From NCBI GenBank assembly GCA_037013685.1, contig CM072898.1, forward strand, positions 2,790,001-2,854,000: a stretch of 64,000 bases of DNA, given 5' to 3'. The stretch is from Acridotheres tristis. Lineage: Eukaryota; Chordata; Aves; Passeriformes; Sturnidae. The position numbers were made by a program, and so were the translations under genes. How positions within the stretch are numbered: position 1 is the stretch's first letter; every line of letters starts with the position of its first letter. Of this stretch, positions 46,911 to 59,900 are shown piece after piece. A model generated the notes under the pieces. The model did not search any database and had not been told where the DNA came from. It saw nothing but the letters and a program-made list of their open reading frames with translations.

Positions 46911-49900
46911 CTCCAGCTCAAGGACAGATGAGATCCTGTGTATTTAATAATATATTTGACTTGGAAGCATCTTTACAAAACACATATCCAAAAAAAATGC
47001 AGACAAGATTTCATTAGCCACGCTGCATCACTCCTGTGCAGCTGCCAGCCTCAGGACAGGGGCTGGTGGCCCCAAGGAGCAGCTCCTCTACCTGGCCAGG
47101 TGCTGTGGTGGGCTGGGGACCCAGGACAGAGCCACTGCCACAGCCCCAAACAAGCTAATGCTGTGAGAGAAACTGCAGAACAAAATAATTCATCCTCAAA
47201 AGAAAGACAACAAACGAACAACCAACCCACCCCAACACACTTGCTGTCCCATGCTTCACATTTGCAGGCCTTTGTCAAGGTATTTCTCACGTTTCACTTA
47301 CTGTTAAACCTTGGAAAAAAACATTTGGTTTCCAGCCCCTTTGTACCAAGAACCAAATCAGAAATTGCTCGCAGCTATTCACCTGCTGAGTTGTTCTATG
47401 AGAGGTATTGAAAGAAAAATGAAGGTTAAACTCTGCTTAGAATTTGTATTTTCCTATAGCTTTAGAATTCAGAGAGTTGTGTCCTGTTCCCACCTCCAGC
47501 TGTGAAGTGCAGGCAAACCAAACTGGTTTTTAAACCTCCTCTCCTTGGTCCTTGACATCTATCACCAGTGCTCTACCTTCCATGAGAAACTTCTGCACTT
47601 GGAAAATGGAAAAGGAAAATCCAAGAAAAAGGATTAGAAAGTGAGTAAGAAGATGCTGAGAGGCCAAAACCAAATTTGTTTTAAAGTCCTATAGTAAGAC
47701 ACAGCAATAGAAGGGAGGGAGATCCAGAAGGCATCATAAAGCAGGGAACACACAGAAGGAAAGGGAATAAAATGCAAACCTCCACCACTCACCTCAGCCT
47801 TGGTAACCATTTAATCCCTGCAGCCAAGAACACAAGAGCCAGAATCTGAAGAGGGAAGAACAGCCCATGAACTGTTTGCTAGGGCGACAGACTGACAAAG
47901 GACAGGACATGAGGTGTGCTGCTGCAAGGTTCAGGTTCAGCTATTTGTACTGGTTCTTAAATCCTAGCACTTGCCTGGGAGATTAAAACTCATCTTCCAG
48001 CCAAGTCCAGAAACATTAAATAAGCAAAAGCAGTTTTTCCTCTCAGAGAAAGGTCTGATTAAAAGGTCCCCAATTCCCTTCTCAAGTCTGCCCCGGGTTT
48101 GTTGTAAGACATATCTGCCAAAAGACCTGCAAGCACCTCAGCTATCATTTACTACCCTATTTCCATTTCATGGGTTATTCTCATTTCAGCCTCACATCAG
48201 GGTATGATGGTATGGTTTGAAACATTAATGCTTCTGCCACTGTAGCTGGATGAACATTCCATGGCAAAGCAAAGCAAATCTGCTGGGCTAGGAGGTATTA
48301 TCTCTCTGCATCAAGCTGGGTCCTTCCATCCTTCATGGCTAGAGAGAAATCTGGGACCACCATGAATTCTGTCCAATTTTCTTCAATACAGATAAAGATT
48401 TCCAAGTCTGCCAACACAGTCAACACAAAATAATTCAGCCTTCACCTTCTTCTGAAAAAGAGCAGGACAGAGGCAGGAGTACCTCAGAGACGGGGAAGGA
48501 GAAGCATCAGCAAAACAAGCACTGGCCTCAGAACTTATTTTTTTAACCACCCTAACAGTCATACACTTCAGGGCTGCTTTTTTTTTTTTTTTAGCTGGGA
48601 TATATGCATACATACATACATATTAAAGGCAGCTGTATACAATGAATCTCCCAGTACCAAGATTCCACAGGTATTATTTAAAAAGTGATATCCCTTCAAC
48701 CAGCTTCAGCTACCAGAAAAGGCAGATGATAAAAAAACCCCAGAGGTACAAAACCAAACCAAAACACACCCTCACACCCCAAATTCATGTCAACACATGG
48801 AGTCATGGGTTGACACATAAGAGTCTGAGTCAAACTAAGACTGTGGGAGTACAGTTTAGGAATCCTCAAGTTTAGGTGTTAAGAGTGACAGTCAGAAACC
48901 CACAGGCTCTGGGCAAGTGAAATTTTATTAAAAATGAAGAGATCCAAAGCAAGGCAAAGTACTATGATGTCCAGCATCTTTCTTGCTTAGTATCTTGCTC
49001 AGTTCAGGAAGCAGCAGTGGACACTGGCAAACATGATGCCATACCTGAATCATATGCCTGCACATGCTATGGTAAAATATAACTAAATTAATATATATAA
49101 CACAAATTAAAAACAAACAAAGCCAAAAAGCAGAGAACAGAGAACAAGTACATTTAAGAGATGTTGCAGAGTAAATAGACAAGCTGTAAAGTACCAGAAT
49201 TTCTAACAGAAATATTCCCTGCTTTAATAGCAGTAGAGAAAATATTAAGGGAATCACTTTTCCCCTTTATGCTGCCTATGAGCTTGCACTCTTTTTAAAC
49301 CAGTAGCTATTCTTCTCTAGTCAGAGGGTTGTTTGGAAGGGGGCTTTTTTTTTAGAAGGGTTGGTTTGGGGGTTTTTGGCTTGCTTGGACAGGGGAATTT
49401 TGTATCTTAAAAAACCAAAACCAAACAAATAAACACTTTGTTTGCTGTCTGCAAAAATTTTTAGAGTGCAGAAAGACATTATTAACATGACAAACTTTTT
49501 AACATGTTTACTAGCTGATTAACTTAAGGTTGTGTAGTCTTTAAATTGTTGTATTTCCCCTTTTTTCCTTTTTTCTAACTTTTAAGAAGTTCTGAATACA
49601 AGGAGGCAGTTTATATGAATCAGAACTGAGGTGCCTTCAAGGATGGTTGATTCCCTGTTTAACACTTACAAGACGTGGCACTAAGGCAGACTTTGTGATT
49701 TATGCAGGTATTGACATTCCAGGGCACTGCCATTTACCTCTTTGTGCTCACAGTGAAATACAGAGATTTATTCTGTCAAATTGCTAGTGAATTTGTGGCT
49801 CTGTCCTTCCAAGGGGTGAGCCAGGAGCCCTGCAGCACACAGCAATCAGTGCTTACTAAGAGCACCAGGCTTCTCTTCCTCATTGATGCAAAGCTGTATA

Positions 49901-51488
49901 TCCAGGAATGAGGGCTGTGAACACTTCTGTATGCTCCAACATCCATTTTTCATTAACCTGGACTTTTTTTTTAAGTTTCTGAAAGTAAAACCTTCCTGGT
50001 GAAATTTTCACTGAGTTACCAAATGAATCAATACACAAAATATGTATGATAAACCTAAGAAATAATGTGAAGTTACACATCTTAAAGTAGTGTTAGCTGT
50101 TCAGAGTTGTTCCCAAAATACAGCAGTACTCCAAAGCACATATTTCAACTTTATGAGCCTTATGATGGTGATGGTTTCAGGCATGGCATGATCAGCATTA
50201 TTTTATTATAGAAATATTTTTCTGTAACAGAAATAAATATACATATATTTCTAAGGTCCTTCATATCCACACAATATAAAGCTTTAATCTTTCTCCTAAC
50301 TATACTTAACTACCTTACACATACAAGTCTATGGATTTAAAATTACCTTTAGAAAAAAAAAAAAAACAAGACACTGAAACCTGTAGGCTTTGATGGAAAC
50401 AATTACTTTGGCAGTGCAATGACTACAGTACATGGCCTTGCAAAGGTGGAATGTACCCAAAATGTTTACAAATGCTAGGAAAGCAAGATCTCTTTTAAAA
50501 CTATATTTTCTTTGAAAATGAAATGAGTTCTGATTGCAGAAGAACGTGGAAAAAATTACTGAGCAGTATTTATTTAATGAAACTATAACTCTTATTGTGC
50601 ATTTTGCCACAAGCCCTTCCTGGTATTAATGCCCTTAAGAATTTGAATCTCCTAACTCTGGAATGCACAGTATGAAACCAATTCACAATAGAAAAGGAAA
50701 AAAAAAAAACCAACCTTCTATTTAATTGTTCCATATTACATTTTAGTAGGCCAAAGTCCTATTCCTTGTTTTTCTCAAGACACTCCCCCAAAGGGAATCC
50801 TAGTGAAAGATCCAGAGCACAAAATAGCCCATTTAAAGGAAAAAAATCTTTGACACTTTGATGTAAACTTAACTGCTCACTGCCAAAGTCTGTTTGCCTT
50901 TACAGCCAGGAGAGTCCTGTGAGCAGCAGAACTCAGGCCCACACATGCCAAAAACCCCAATTTCACAAGTTCAGTTAATAACTCTGGAAACCTGAATTCC
51001 TACAAAAACAAACAGGTTTTGGAGCACTCAGATGTTCACAGCAGCAGCAGCAACAACTTCCATGTCAACTCCTTTATACAGCATTTTTGTTTGTCACTGT
51101 GTCACAGGGGAAGTGAAGCAGAGCTCTTGTTAGAGTAGGGAGAGTCTGGCCCCAGCCATCAGAACAGGACCAAGCTGTCACACATCACAGTTCTGGCACT
51201 CTGCAGGGACTCCTCGTTAAGCAATGCCACCTTCTTACAGGTAAATAACTTGCTTGCTTTTAATTACACTCTAAAAAACCAAAAAGGCACCAGTTTACAT
51301 TTAAGTGTGTACAATCTACACAGTGTCAGCTTTAAAAATGGCACTGATGTATTTCAGTTCTTCAAAGAAAAAAGAACAAAATTTAAAAAGCAATATAATA
51401 TTCTTTAAAAATAAAAGATAAATAAAATCACTGGCTTATACATCTGCCACTTCCATAGCAGATTTACAAGCAAACTTGTGAGACAGAT
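46911..51488. other. SLC7A10-LRP3 intergenic DNA, second part
   Basis: AT-rich DNA with homopolymers (for example T-run near 48580 and A-run near 50353) and no recognisable coding, RNA or transposon content. Confidence 0.55.
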
Positions 51489-51494
51489 TTTATT
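51489..51494 (-). terminator. LRP3: Candidate LRP3 polyadenylation signal (distal)
   Basis: AATAAA on the minus strand, giving a 3' UTR of about 0.9 kb, plausible for LRP3. It is the first clear AATAAA past the one that overlaps the stop codon. Usage is not known from sequence. Confidence 0.45.
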
Positions 51495-52414
51495 TCAAAA
51501 TAGAACAGAAGTCTGGTCCTGACCAAGTGCTCAGTGCTTCCCAGTGCAGCTCCAAGAGCTGTAAAGCCTCAGTGTCCTTCAGGCACTCTCAGAATGGTAT
51601 CAGCAGAAAGCCCCTGGAAACACAAGGGAGGACAAAAGGCAGAGGAGGAGGAAACAATTCTGCAACACTCACAACATCACTATGAAGAAAATGCAACACA
51701 TGACAATGCAAAAAAGAAATATTGCTGCAACTAGGATTCAATGCACTGCACTGATACTGAACACTGCTACACTCTCATTACAAAGCTTTAGTAGCTAAGA
51801 CACCATTCACTCACACCATTCACCATTCTGGGTATTCCATACAGAAACTTTGGATTTAGTGGATGCTTTGAGCTACATATGGCTATCAAAACATTGCTGA
51901 AAGGAGCAAAAGAAGTGAGCAGTTTCTATAAAAGAGGAAGCTACAAGGGACTTTAATTCCTCCTAAGTATGTTTAATTAAAATTATTAAATTTTAATTAT
52001 TATGCCTAAAAAGACAATGTTATTTGTAGCTGTAGCTCAGAGTTACCATGACTGCTGTCTGCCCCATGTTCCAACAGAGTTCTCTAGCTCAGTAAGAGCA
52101 CTGAAAGGCAAAGAAACACTGAATGCAGAGTGAGTAAAAGTACAAAAGAAATACCAGAGGACTGAGATGCCTCCAAACTGCAGCGACACATTCCTGTTCT
52201 CCTAGCCCTTAACACAACATACTGGCCTACTTCTCTCAGGAATAGCAGTGGTGACATAAACTTGTCCCATTTAGTCTTGTACTGCACTCACTGTGGGATT
52301 AAAGCACGCTAATTTAAGAGAGAAAGTTGGGAGCACAGACATCCCACCTATCATCAAGGTGCATTGCCACAAAAACAATGAAGTTACAAAATCTACGTGG
52401 ACAAAACAAAAATT

Positions 52415-52420
52415 TTTATT
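52415..52420 (-). terminator. LRP3: AATAAA overlapping the LRP3 stop codon
   Basis: On the minus strand the end of the frame reads TGC TAA TAAA, so AATAAA begins within the stop codon. If used, cleavage would leave only a very short 3' UTR. It may equally be a chance match in T/A-rich sequence. Confidence 0.35.
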
Positions 52421-53225
52421 AGCAAACAAGTAAAGATTCATCATCACTGGTATTGTTTTCAGAGAGGGAAGTAGATGACTGTAACATTGGCACTTCCACA
52501 GAATGGCAACAAGCTGCATGAACACCCAAAGGCTCCTCCTGGTACGAGTTAGGGCAACATTGGTTTTGTCCATTCACTTGGATATGAACATTCATAGGGC
52601 TGTCTGGATAACCAGACTCCCACATTTTTAAGGGTAATCTACACGGATCTTCACTCAGTGGATGACTTCCACTTAAATTACTGTCCTCTGGGACAGTCCT
52701 CCTGGATACTGACCCTCCATGGATCGTTTCTGTAACACTTTCAGATAAAGGATCTCTGAAAGCCTTTCCTGGATCTATTTTACTGCACTGTTTAAGCTCT
52801 CTGTCAGAGTCAGCACTTAAAGATCTGTTGTTGTGTCCAGCCTCAGGCTCTGCATGTGCTGCTGTGCAGGTATTTGGCTGGCAGGTGTTGGAAGGCGATG
52901 GCTCTGTAATTTCAGTCTCTGGCTGCAAGCTGCTACATCCAGCTTCTTGTGGGGCCCTGGCTTGGCCATTTGCCTCTGAGCTAGGTCCTTCTGGGGAAGG
53001 TGGAGCACTCCCAGCAGTCCCATCAGCACTGCTGATGATTCCGTCCCCCAGAGTAGTCTGTGAGGTGCGGGCAGGTGTCAGGAGGGGGATCTGTCCTCTC
53101 ACTCGAGGTCTGTGGAAGAGTCTGTTCCAGAGCCTGCCCAGGCGCCGCCGGGACGAGCTCCGCCTCGACGAGTGGCGCCTCATCTGCCTCCTCATGGCTG
53201 TCCGGATGTTCTGCAGCACAGAAGC
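52419..53225 (-). CDS. LRP3: LRP3 terminal coding exon (cytosolic tail, 268 residues)
   Basis: The acceptor is TGTTCCAG. It starts ASVLQNIRTAMRRQMRRHSS and contains the Arg-rich stretch SRRRLGRLWNRLFHRPR and RGQIPLLTPARTSQTTLGDG, as in mammalian LRP3. A long, poorly conserved Ser/Pro-rich region follows. It ends TSDDESLLVC, an acidic dileucine-like signal (DxxxLL) at the extreme C-terminus that is shared with LRP3 and LRP12 elsewhere. Its TAA stop at 52421-52419 overlaps an AATAAA. Confidence 0.94.
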   Translation of the reverse strand, partial: ASVLQNIRTAMRRQMRRHSSRRSSSRRRLGRLWNRLFHRPRVRGQIPLLTPARTSQTTLGDGIISSADGTAGSAPPSPEGPSSEANGQARAPQEAGCSSLQPETEITEPSPSNTCQPNTCTAAHAEPEAGHNNRSLSADSDRELKQCSKIDPGKAFRDPLSESVTETIHGGSVSRRTVPEDSNLSGSHPLSEDPCRLPLKMWESGYPDSPMNVHIQVNGQNQCCPNSYQEEPLGVHAACCHSVEVPMLQSSTSLSENNTSDDESLLVC

Positions 53226-56200
53226 CTGGAACACAGAGACAGCAAACTAGCACTTCATATATCCTCAAAAGATTTCTAAACCCTGCTCTCCCCACGAGTA
53301 TCTCCACTTTATTACAATACTCAGACTTGATTCCTGTGCTTCCTTCTTAAATGTGTATTTTCTGACAATCCAGTTGAGAACACCAAAGACAGCTCTGCCT
53401 GTAACAAAAGACTCTCATACATTCACAGAATGGTTTGGCTTAAAGATACCTAATTCCAAATTCCCTGCTGTGAACACCTCCCACTAGACCAGGTTGGTTA
53501 ATGCCCCATCCAACCTGTCCTTGAACACTGCCAGGGAAGGGCAGGCACAATTACTGTCTCTTACAGTATTTCTTTTATGAGTTTAAGCTCTATTTGTCTG
53601 CCCAAGAAGTTAATTTTCCACTGGAGAAACAAACTACAAATGCTTTATCACATTAGGAACTGTATCTCAGATGGATACTTCTGACAGGGTACAGGAGTTT
53701 TCTGGGTACTCTGCAATGAAATGGAATTCTTAAAGGCTTGCCAGTGTAATCATTTTCGAAAACTAAGAATTTTCCAAAAATACTGCTAGAGACTTTATTT
53801 TCTTATCACTTCGGGTGCATTTACAGTTTCAGCTTGAAAAGTCTTTCTTTTCTATTTACTTTCTGACTTTTCTGTCTCTATTCATTCTGTCTTGATGTAC
53901 AGCAGAAGTGCTTATCTCACTGCTGCTCCCCAACAAACACATTTAATGTGTTCAAAACCACCCACAGCACCTGCAGAACTGTGGTTCTTCAGCTCCATGT
54001 AATGCATGCACATTTTTACCATTACTTCCATACAATTAGCATAGCCACTGAAATACAGTTCCAGATTGATTTTATCTAATTTCTAGTAGTTTGGCAGCTG
54101 AACTATTCACTGGCACTTGTGTGCATACTTGTGATGCATTGTACACGGGGAAGTCTTCAACCGGGGGAATGAGTCCTTGTGCAATCAGCTGCCCATAGGA
54201 GGGTGGAGCTTCCCGCCGCACAAACTCTGCCTCCAGCCGTGTCATCTGAGTCTCAAACGCCCTGGGAACAGAACCACAGCGAAAACATGGAAGAGAAGAA
54301 ACAGCTTGTCCAGCCTCCCTGACACTAATGTATAACTGCCAAAGGGCTCATGCTACGAGTAAAACCACAAACTTTCCACTAAGCTCCGTGAAAATCTGAT
54401 CAGGATGCAAAAATAAACAAAAGGACTAAGAGTGCAGGGTATAAATATGAATTAATCAAATCAGCAAACTCTCTAGTGCAGTCTCAGGCTGGACACTGTG
54501 ACAACTGAGGCTTTTTCAACTGGCCAGTAACTGTTGTGCCAGTAACAGCAGTAACCTGTTCAGCAAGGGCTCAAAGGCTATTTTTGGGAAAGACATTAAG
54601 AACTGGAAACAATCACACAACAGGGGCAGCCTGTAGTTGCAGAGAGGTTTGCCAGAACAGAGGCACTGAAGTTCCCACCTTAGCACAGCAGCTCTTTTGC
54701 AGGTCTTTAATCATGCAGATTTGATCAGAAGAGAAGGTAAAGCACACTGTTTAAAACACAGTGTCAGCAGCATAACACAGAGCTGGTGCACACGATGAGA
54801 TGGGAGCCAGAAAGTCCCTTCTGATTCCCTCCTACAAGGCAGAACCCCACTTGCACATAAGAGGCAAAGAAACACACACACACACCACACCTCAAATGAA
54901 GCATACAGAACCAGGAGAAAGGGGCACAGCTCATACCATGGACGACAACTGCTCAGAACCGGCCCCACCTGATAGCAGGACATCACTTTTAGCAGAACTG
55001 AGAACTGGAGAATCTGAGAAGGGGTGAAGGGATGTTCAATTCAGATTCAGTGAAGACTTCACTGCAGCAGTTCAGCATTCAGTTTTTGGCAGGGGCAAGG
55101 GGTTTGTTGCAAGGGGATAAAAAGGAAAAGGAAACTGCTCAAGACAGATTAGGTTAGACACAGATTCTGCCATACCACACAATAAACATGTATTTCTCAC
55201 ACACCACAAGATCTGATATTTCCACTCACTACCCCCAGAAATCTTCTCTAAGCCTAATGCAGTGATTACTATTTACCTGTCATCAGGTCCTTGGATTTGA
55301 TTTCATAGTATTTTGCAAATCCCCTGGTTAAGAATCAATTTTTTTCTCCTTTTAACACAACAGAAAAAACCACCACAGCTACGAAAACATCAACAAAGCA
55401 AGACACTTACCTGTATTCCCTGGTCCTCAGAGAATATAATTTAAATGCACAGCCCAGTGCTATCACTAGCAGCAAGCCACACACGAGACTCCCAATGAGA
55501 GCAGCTGTGATGACCTTCCTGGGAACAATGACCAGGCAGTTGTGCTCATCACTTCCATCCTGGCAGTCTTCTTGGCCATCACAGCGCCAAGTCTCAAAGA
55601 TGCACAGGTTTGTCCCACAATGGAAATTTCCTGGCTGGCAAGTAAAGCAGTTTTTTTCATCTGAGCCATCCGGACAGTTCTTCTGGTTATTACAGCGGTC
55701 AAGTATTGAGTAACAAAGCCCACTGTTTCCTTCACATGGGTATTCATTCTTCTGGCAAGCAGGACAGTTCTCCTCGTCCTTGCCATTTGGACAATGCCAC
55801 CAGCCATCACAATGCTGCTTGTCTGTGAAACACTCCTCATCACTGCCACAAGGGTGCTCCCAAGGAAGGCAATAGCCTTTCACCTGATAGGTTGCATTGA
55901 ATCCATGGCCAGTGCTCTTGGAGCGGGCATGATAGGAGACAGTGAGTTGGCCCTTTGAGGACTCCACACTCACAGAATGCCTGTTGTTGTGGTGTGAAAA
56001 CGTCTGCATTAATTTATCACCTCTCTCTCCAATGCCATCATACACCTTTACATAGTCATTGTAGCCCAACTGCAAATCGAGCTGCAGCAGCACGTGCCGA
56101 TTGTCCTGTGTGTCCACATACCACGTGCAACGAAGGTCTGACCTGCTGTGATCAGCACGGAACAAGTCTGGGGAAGCAAAAGATCCATAAAAATTACCCA

Positions 56201-56991
56201 GCCTTTTGCCACAGGAAAGATCAGGACAATTCTCTTCATCTGAACCATCACCACAGTCTTTAACTGAATTACATCTCAGCTCGTTCATCAAGCATTTGGT
56301 GGAGTGGGCTCCGCTGCACTGAAACATTCCTGAGGGACAGATGCTGGATGGAGGGTCTGTTGGAGGGACAGTGCAATTTCTCTCATCTGAGTTATCACCA
56401 CACTCATCCATGGAATTACACTTCCAAGTACTGGGAATACACTTCCCATTTGCACAACGGAATTCATCTGACTGGCACACAGACTGACCTATCTTTCCTG
56501 TGAAAGAAGACAGGGAGAAAAAAAATCATTATCAAAACTTTTGGAACTATCTGATATCACTTTTCAACATCTACTACCATGCATGTCACAAGCTAATTAG
56601 TCAGGCCAGTACACTCCAGCAATACTGTTAAAAAGTCACATGCAAATAATATCAGTGGTACCATACCAATACTTTACAGTCATCAACGGCCCAAGATGCC
56701 TGTCAAAAACAAATACTGCTGTCTTCCAAGTTTTGCCAGAGAGAATATAAAGGGAAGCCAACAAACAAAGGGAAGATTCTACCTCTAATATAAGAAAGGC
56801 GAAATCCCTGAGCCTGTCCTGAGCTTGATGCATCTGAGTGAAAAAATATCCACACATGGTCCCTTGCAGAGATGAAAGATGGAGGAATGGAAGATCCACA
56901 CACTTTGTACTCCTCCCTCTTAGAAGATGGGCCAATCATCAACCAGTCTACTGCACACTTCTGAGAGTCTTCCAAATCAAAGTTCTTAAAA
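52419..56991 (-). CDS. LRP3: LDL-receptor-related protein 3 (LRP3), four 3' exons; 5' end outside the window
   Basis: Coding exons, in transcription order, are 56991-56783, 56497-55411, 54261-54129 and 53225-52419 (2236 bp, about 745 codons). All phases join. The product is a type I membrane protein. The order seen is second half of CUB1, LDLR-A1, LDLR-A2, CUB2, LDLR-A3 to A5, one TM helix (VITAALIGSLVCGLLLVIAL) and a long basic-then-acidic cytosolic tail. The match to mammalian LRP3 is clear in CUB2 (GKRLGNFYGSFASPDLF), the TM and the tail motif APPSYGQLIAQGLIPPVEDF. Paralogue LRP12 differs at these points. It is thought to act as an endocytic or scaffold receptor; ligands are poorly known. 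The signal peptide and start of CUB1 are not found up to 64000. The gene converges on SLC7A10. Confidence 0.95.
53226..54128. other. LRP3 intron before the last coding exon
   Basis: A 903-bp intron (GTATGC to TTCCAG on the minus strand) that carries the CR1 fragment at 53423. No other feature was noted. Confidence 0.8.
53423..53575 (-). mobile_element. CR1 LINE 3' fragment in an LRP3 intron, same strand as LRP3
   Basis: The plus strand reads CACAGAATGGTTTGGCTTAA, then ACACCTCCCACTAGACCAGG and CATCCAACCTGTCCTTGAAC. This is the complement of a CR1 3' end. The fragment is about 150 bp, 5'-truncated and diverged. Confidence 0.9.
54129..54261 (-). CDS. LRP3: LRP3 exon encoding the juxtamembrane cytosolic tail
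   Basis: The acceptor is TTCCCAG and the donor is GTATGC. It encodes AFETQMTRLEAEFVRREAPP, SYGQLIAQGLIPPVEDFPVY and NASQ. This 44-residue block is almost unchanged between LRP3 and LRP12, which suggests a shared adaptor-binding site, including a PPSY element. Confidence 0.95.
54262..55410. other. LRP3 intron after the TM exon
   Basis: A 1149-bp GT-AG intron with a short AC repeat near 54873-54892. No gene or transposon was recognised. Confidence 0.8.
55411..56497 (-). CDS. LRP3: LRP3 large exon: LDLR-A1/A2, CUB2, LDLR-A3 to A5, TM
   Basis: A 1087-bp exon between CTTTCACAG and GTAAGT. LDLR-A modules end in the calcium-binding C-x-D-x-S-D-E pattern (DECGDNSDE, DCGDGSDE, NCPDGSDE, DCQDGSDE); A3 has HCPNGKDE, where Lys replaces the usual Ser. 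CUB2 contains GYNDYVKVYDG and the sequon HGFNATYQVKGYC. The exon closes with the TM helix and LYSLRTREY. One single exon encodes five LDLR-A modules and a CUB domain. Confidence 0.96.
56783..56991 (-). CDS. LRP3: LRP3 exon encoding the second half of CUB1
   Basis: The acceptor on the minus strand is CCTAACAG and the donor is GTAGAA. It encodes FKNFDLEDSQKCAVDWLMIG and then CGSSIPPSFISARDHVWIFF, HSDASSSGQAQGFRLSYIR, close to human LRP3. The first base completes a codon from an exon that lies outside the window. Confidence 0.95.
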
Positions 56992-59900
56992 CTGTTAGGA
57001 ACAAAAGAAAGCACAAGTTACAAAGAGAACATGCATCTGGAACAAAACCTGACAGAGAAAGAACAGACTCTAATGGCTCACTGTCTGCATCAAGCAGTGC
57101 TGACATAAAGGTATCACATTCAAAGACAGTGAAACATCTACCTTCTATGTACTACCTTGAGTACACAGAAACAAAGCACATCCCCCAATTTCGAAAAGCA
57201 CCCATCTCACAAGCATAAACATCATACCAAAGTAGCTTTTGGAAAAAATGAGCCCTCTTTTCTCAGTCCTTAAACAAAACTGCCTCCTAAAATACAGATA
57301 TGAGGAAAAGCAAAATTCCAGAATACGTTATACAGAAATCAGATTAATTTCACCAGTTATTTCCAACCGCAAAAGCTTTGAAACTAGAGGTGACAGGGAT
57401 GACTAGTGTCTTGGAAAAAGAACCATAGGAAGCAGTACAAAGAACCCTAAGGGGCTAAGTATGAGAGACACAAATCCACTCTTTGAGCCATGGATGGGCA
57501 AGGAGAGATCAAGAAGAGAACAGGGGTGGAAATGGAACTTAAAATCTAAACCCATTATCTTTTAATTCAAAGATTTAAATATTGCCTTTCTGGGAGCACA
57601 AATGCAGAACAAACAAGACTATAACCTTTTATAGTCAATTTTCTTGCCTTTCTGCTGACACAAGCCAAGTGATTATTCAATAGAAGCTTATCTAGTGCAA
57701 AGAGGTACCCTGTTTGCAGAACACTGAACACAACTGGGTAATACTCCCTAACCTGTGGCTCAGGAACCACACGTGGTACTTCTTCTCTGATGAAACAGAT
57801 TGCATTTCTACTCAGCAATCTGCAATGACAATAGCAGATTGCAGACTGCACAGAAAGGCATACTCATTAGGAAAGGGCACACTGTTCAGAACATTTAGAA
57901 ATGAATTTTGGTCCTTTGTTATGTAACTCAGCTACATCAAATAAACTTGGTAGAAGTTTGTGCATACTCCATGCAAATATATAGACAGAATTTTCAGAAA
58001 GGCAGAAAAGCTGCTGCAAAATACAGATCTCCTTCCCTAAAGGATTTTTCACAAACATCAAACTCTTTGAAAAAGATAAATGGAAAGATAATTTTATGAT
58101 TTCAATGTGTATTTACAAAAGGTTGTCAATACTTGCCAGATCTTGACCTTTGAAGTTGAAAGGGAAAGAAGAGCAACTATGTAAACTAGCTAATTAACTT
58201 AAGCAGGAGACTCAGCCTGCCTGTAGGCTCTGCCAAACACATTGGCTTAATAACTCAAATAAAAATTTTATCAGCAAGTGCATGAGAAGTAAGAGAGCAC
58301 TGAAAGTGATCAAGTTAAAATGGAAATTAAGAGATGACAAACAATGTATGTGCAAGGACAATCCACCCAGAAATGCCCTTCCTCTTCTAACTCTTTTTCT
58401 CCCACCAACCTCGGTGTGTCTTCACAGCTGTGAAGAAATATTCCCACAGCACTTGATTCTTTGCTATAAGCAATCTCATCAAGCTTCTGAAACCAGCATA
58501 TTTTGCAAGGAAGCTTTATATGACTGTGCAGCCAAAATAAAAAGATTTAAGCACTCAGCCATTCAAAGATAAACCAGAGTATTTGTTACAGGTGTTCTGC
58601 CTAAAATGTTTGTAATGACCAAGAAAGTGAACAGCCACTGCATCATGAAAAGGAATTACCCAAAGCATCACAGAACTACAGGTTCTCACATGAAGTCTGT
58701 TTGTTACATGAAATGTGAGACAGCATTACTGAGCTACCACATCAGTTTTGCTGTCTGTAACTCATTTTGGCACCACACATCATGTAGGGTTTCTATCATC
58801 TACTTGGAGGATTGTTCATAGGAATTTCTAAATGAAAACTTTTTGACTGTTAGAAATACCTATCTGCGCAACAACAGAAGTTTTTAAGAAAAGGGAACAG
58901 CCACTAAATGAAGAAATGGAAACTCAAAACTGGGAAGGAGGGGTGGGAATAACTAAAAATATTCTGTTTGTATGATACAAACAAGTTCATTTACTAAATC
59001 CTTTAATTTTGTCGTTATTTTAGATGTGCCAGGATCAACCTTGAAGAAGCAAACAAACTGTTCTCCTATCTTACCCAGCTCCCAGCACTCCAGCTGGGTC
59101 CCACAGACACTCATTTTCCTCACTCTGCTGAAGAGCTGCTTTTGTCTATCAAGTAAATAATTCAGCCATAGCATGGTTACACAACACAGACTGCAGAAAA
59201 AAAAATAATACTTTCTAGGAAAAAAAATAACACTTTTAAAATTCATACAAAGGAAGAATACAGCAAAGTCAGCTACATGCACATACCTTTACCAAAGGAG
59301 TTGATAAACTCCTTTGCAGATGACAGCAACACCTCTCAAGAACCTGCATTTGTGTATAATTAATACCTTTTACTGGCACCTTGAAAGTCTAGCACTGTAC
59401 ATTGCTAATAAACAGCTTTTTTTAGTTGGGGAAGAGGAAGAACCTTTAGCTCCATCTTCCAGTACAGAAGCCCAAGCATATACAGAGGATAACTGATTTT
59501 CCTGAGTGTCACTTGTGGATCTCAGACAGATTCAGAGCAGAACCCCACAGTTCTTCACTAAAAAATCCAAACTCCAGCCACAGAGTACAAGGGTGATGAG
59601 GGAGAACACACTTTCAAGGAAACACAGTGTTTAACAGATTTCCTAAGAACACCATGCCTCTTCAGTAGCCTCAAGCTACTGAAAAAAATGCCTTGGTATT
59701 CAAAAAGGGCAATACAGAATATTCACAAGAACAAACCCTTTTACAAAAACAAATACCTCAATCCCAAGTGCCCAGAAGTTTCAAACACAATTTCTCTGTG
59801 TATTTTCTAGTTCTAATGTGAAGTTTTATGTGTAATAGATACCACAGCAGATACAAAATTTCTTCTGCTAAGAGCCAAATCAAAGTCAAAGCAATTATGT

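Noticed and set aside
58953..59282. A minus-strand frame with a possible donor (CTGGGTAAGA) after MSVCGTQLECWELG, considered as a missing LRP3 5' exon
   Set aside because: It does not resemble the LRP3 signal peptide or the first half of CUB1, and the phase with the 56991 exon is unsupported.
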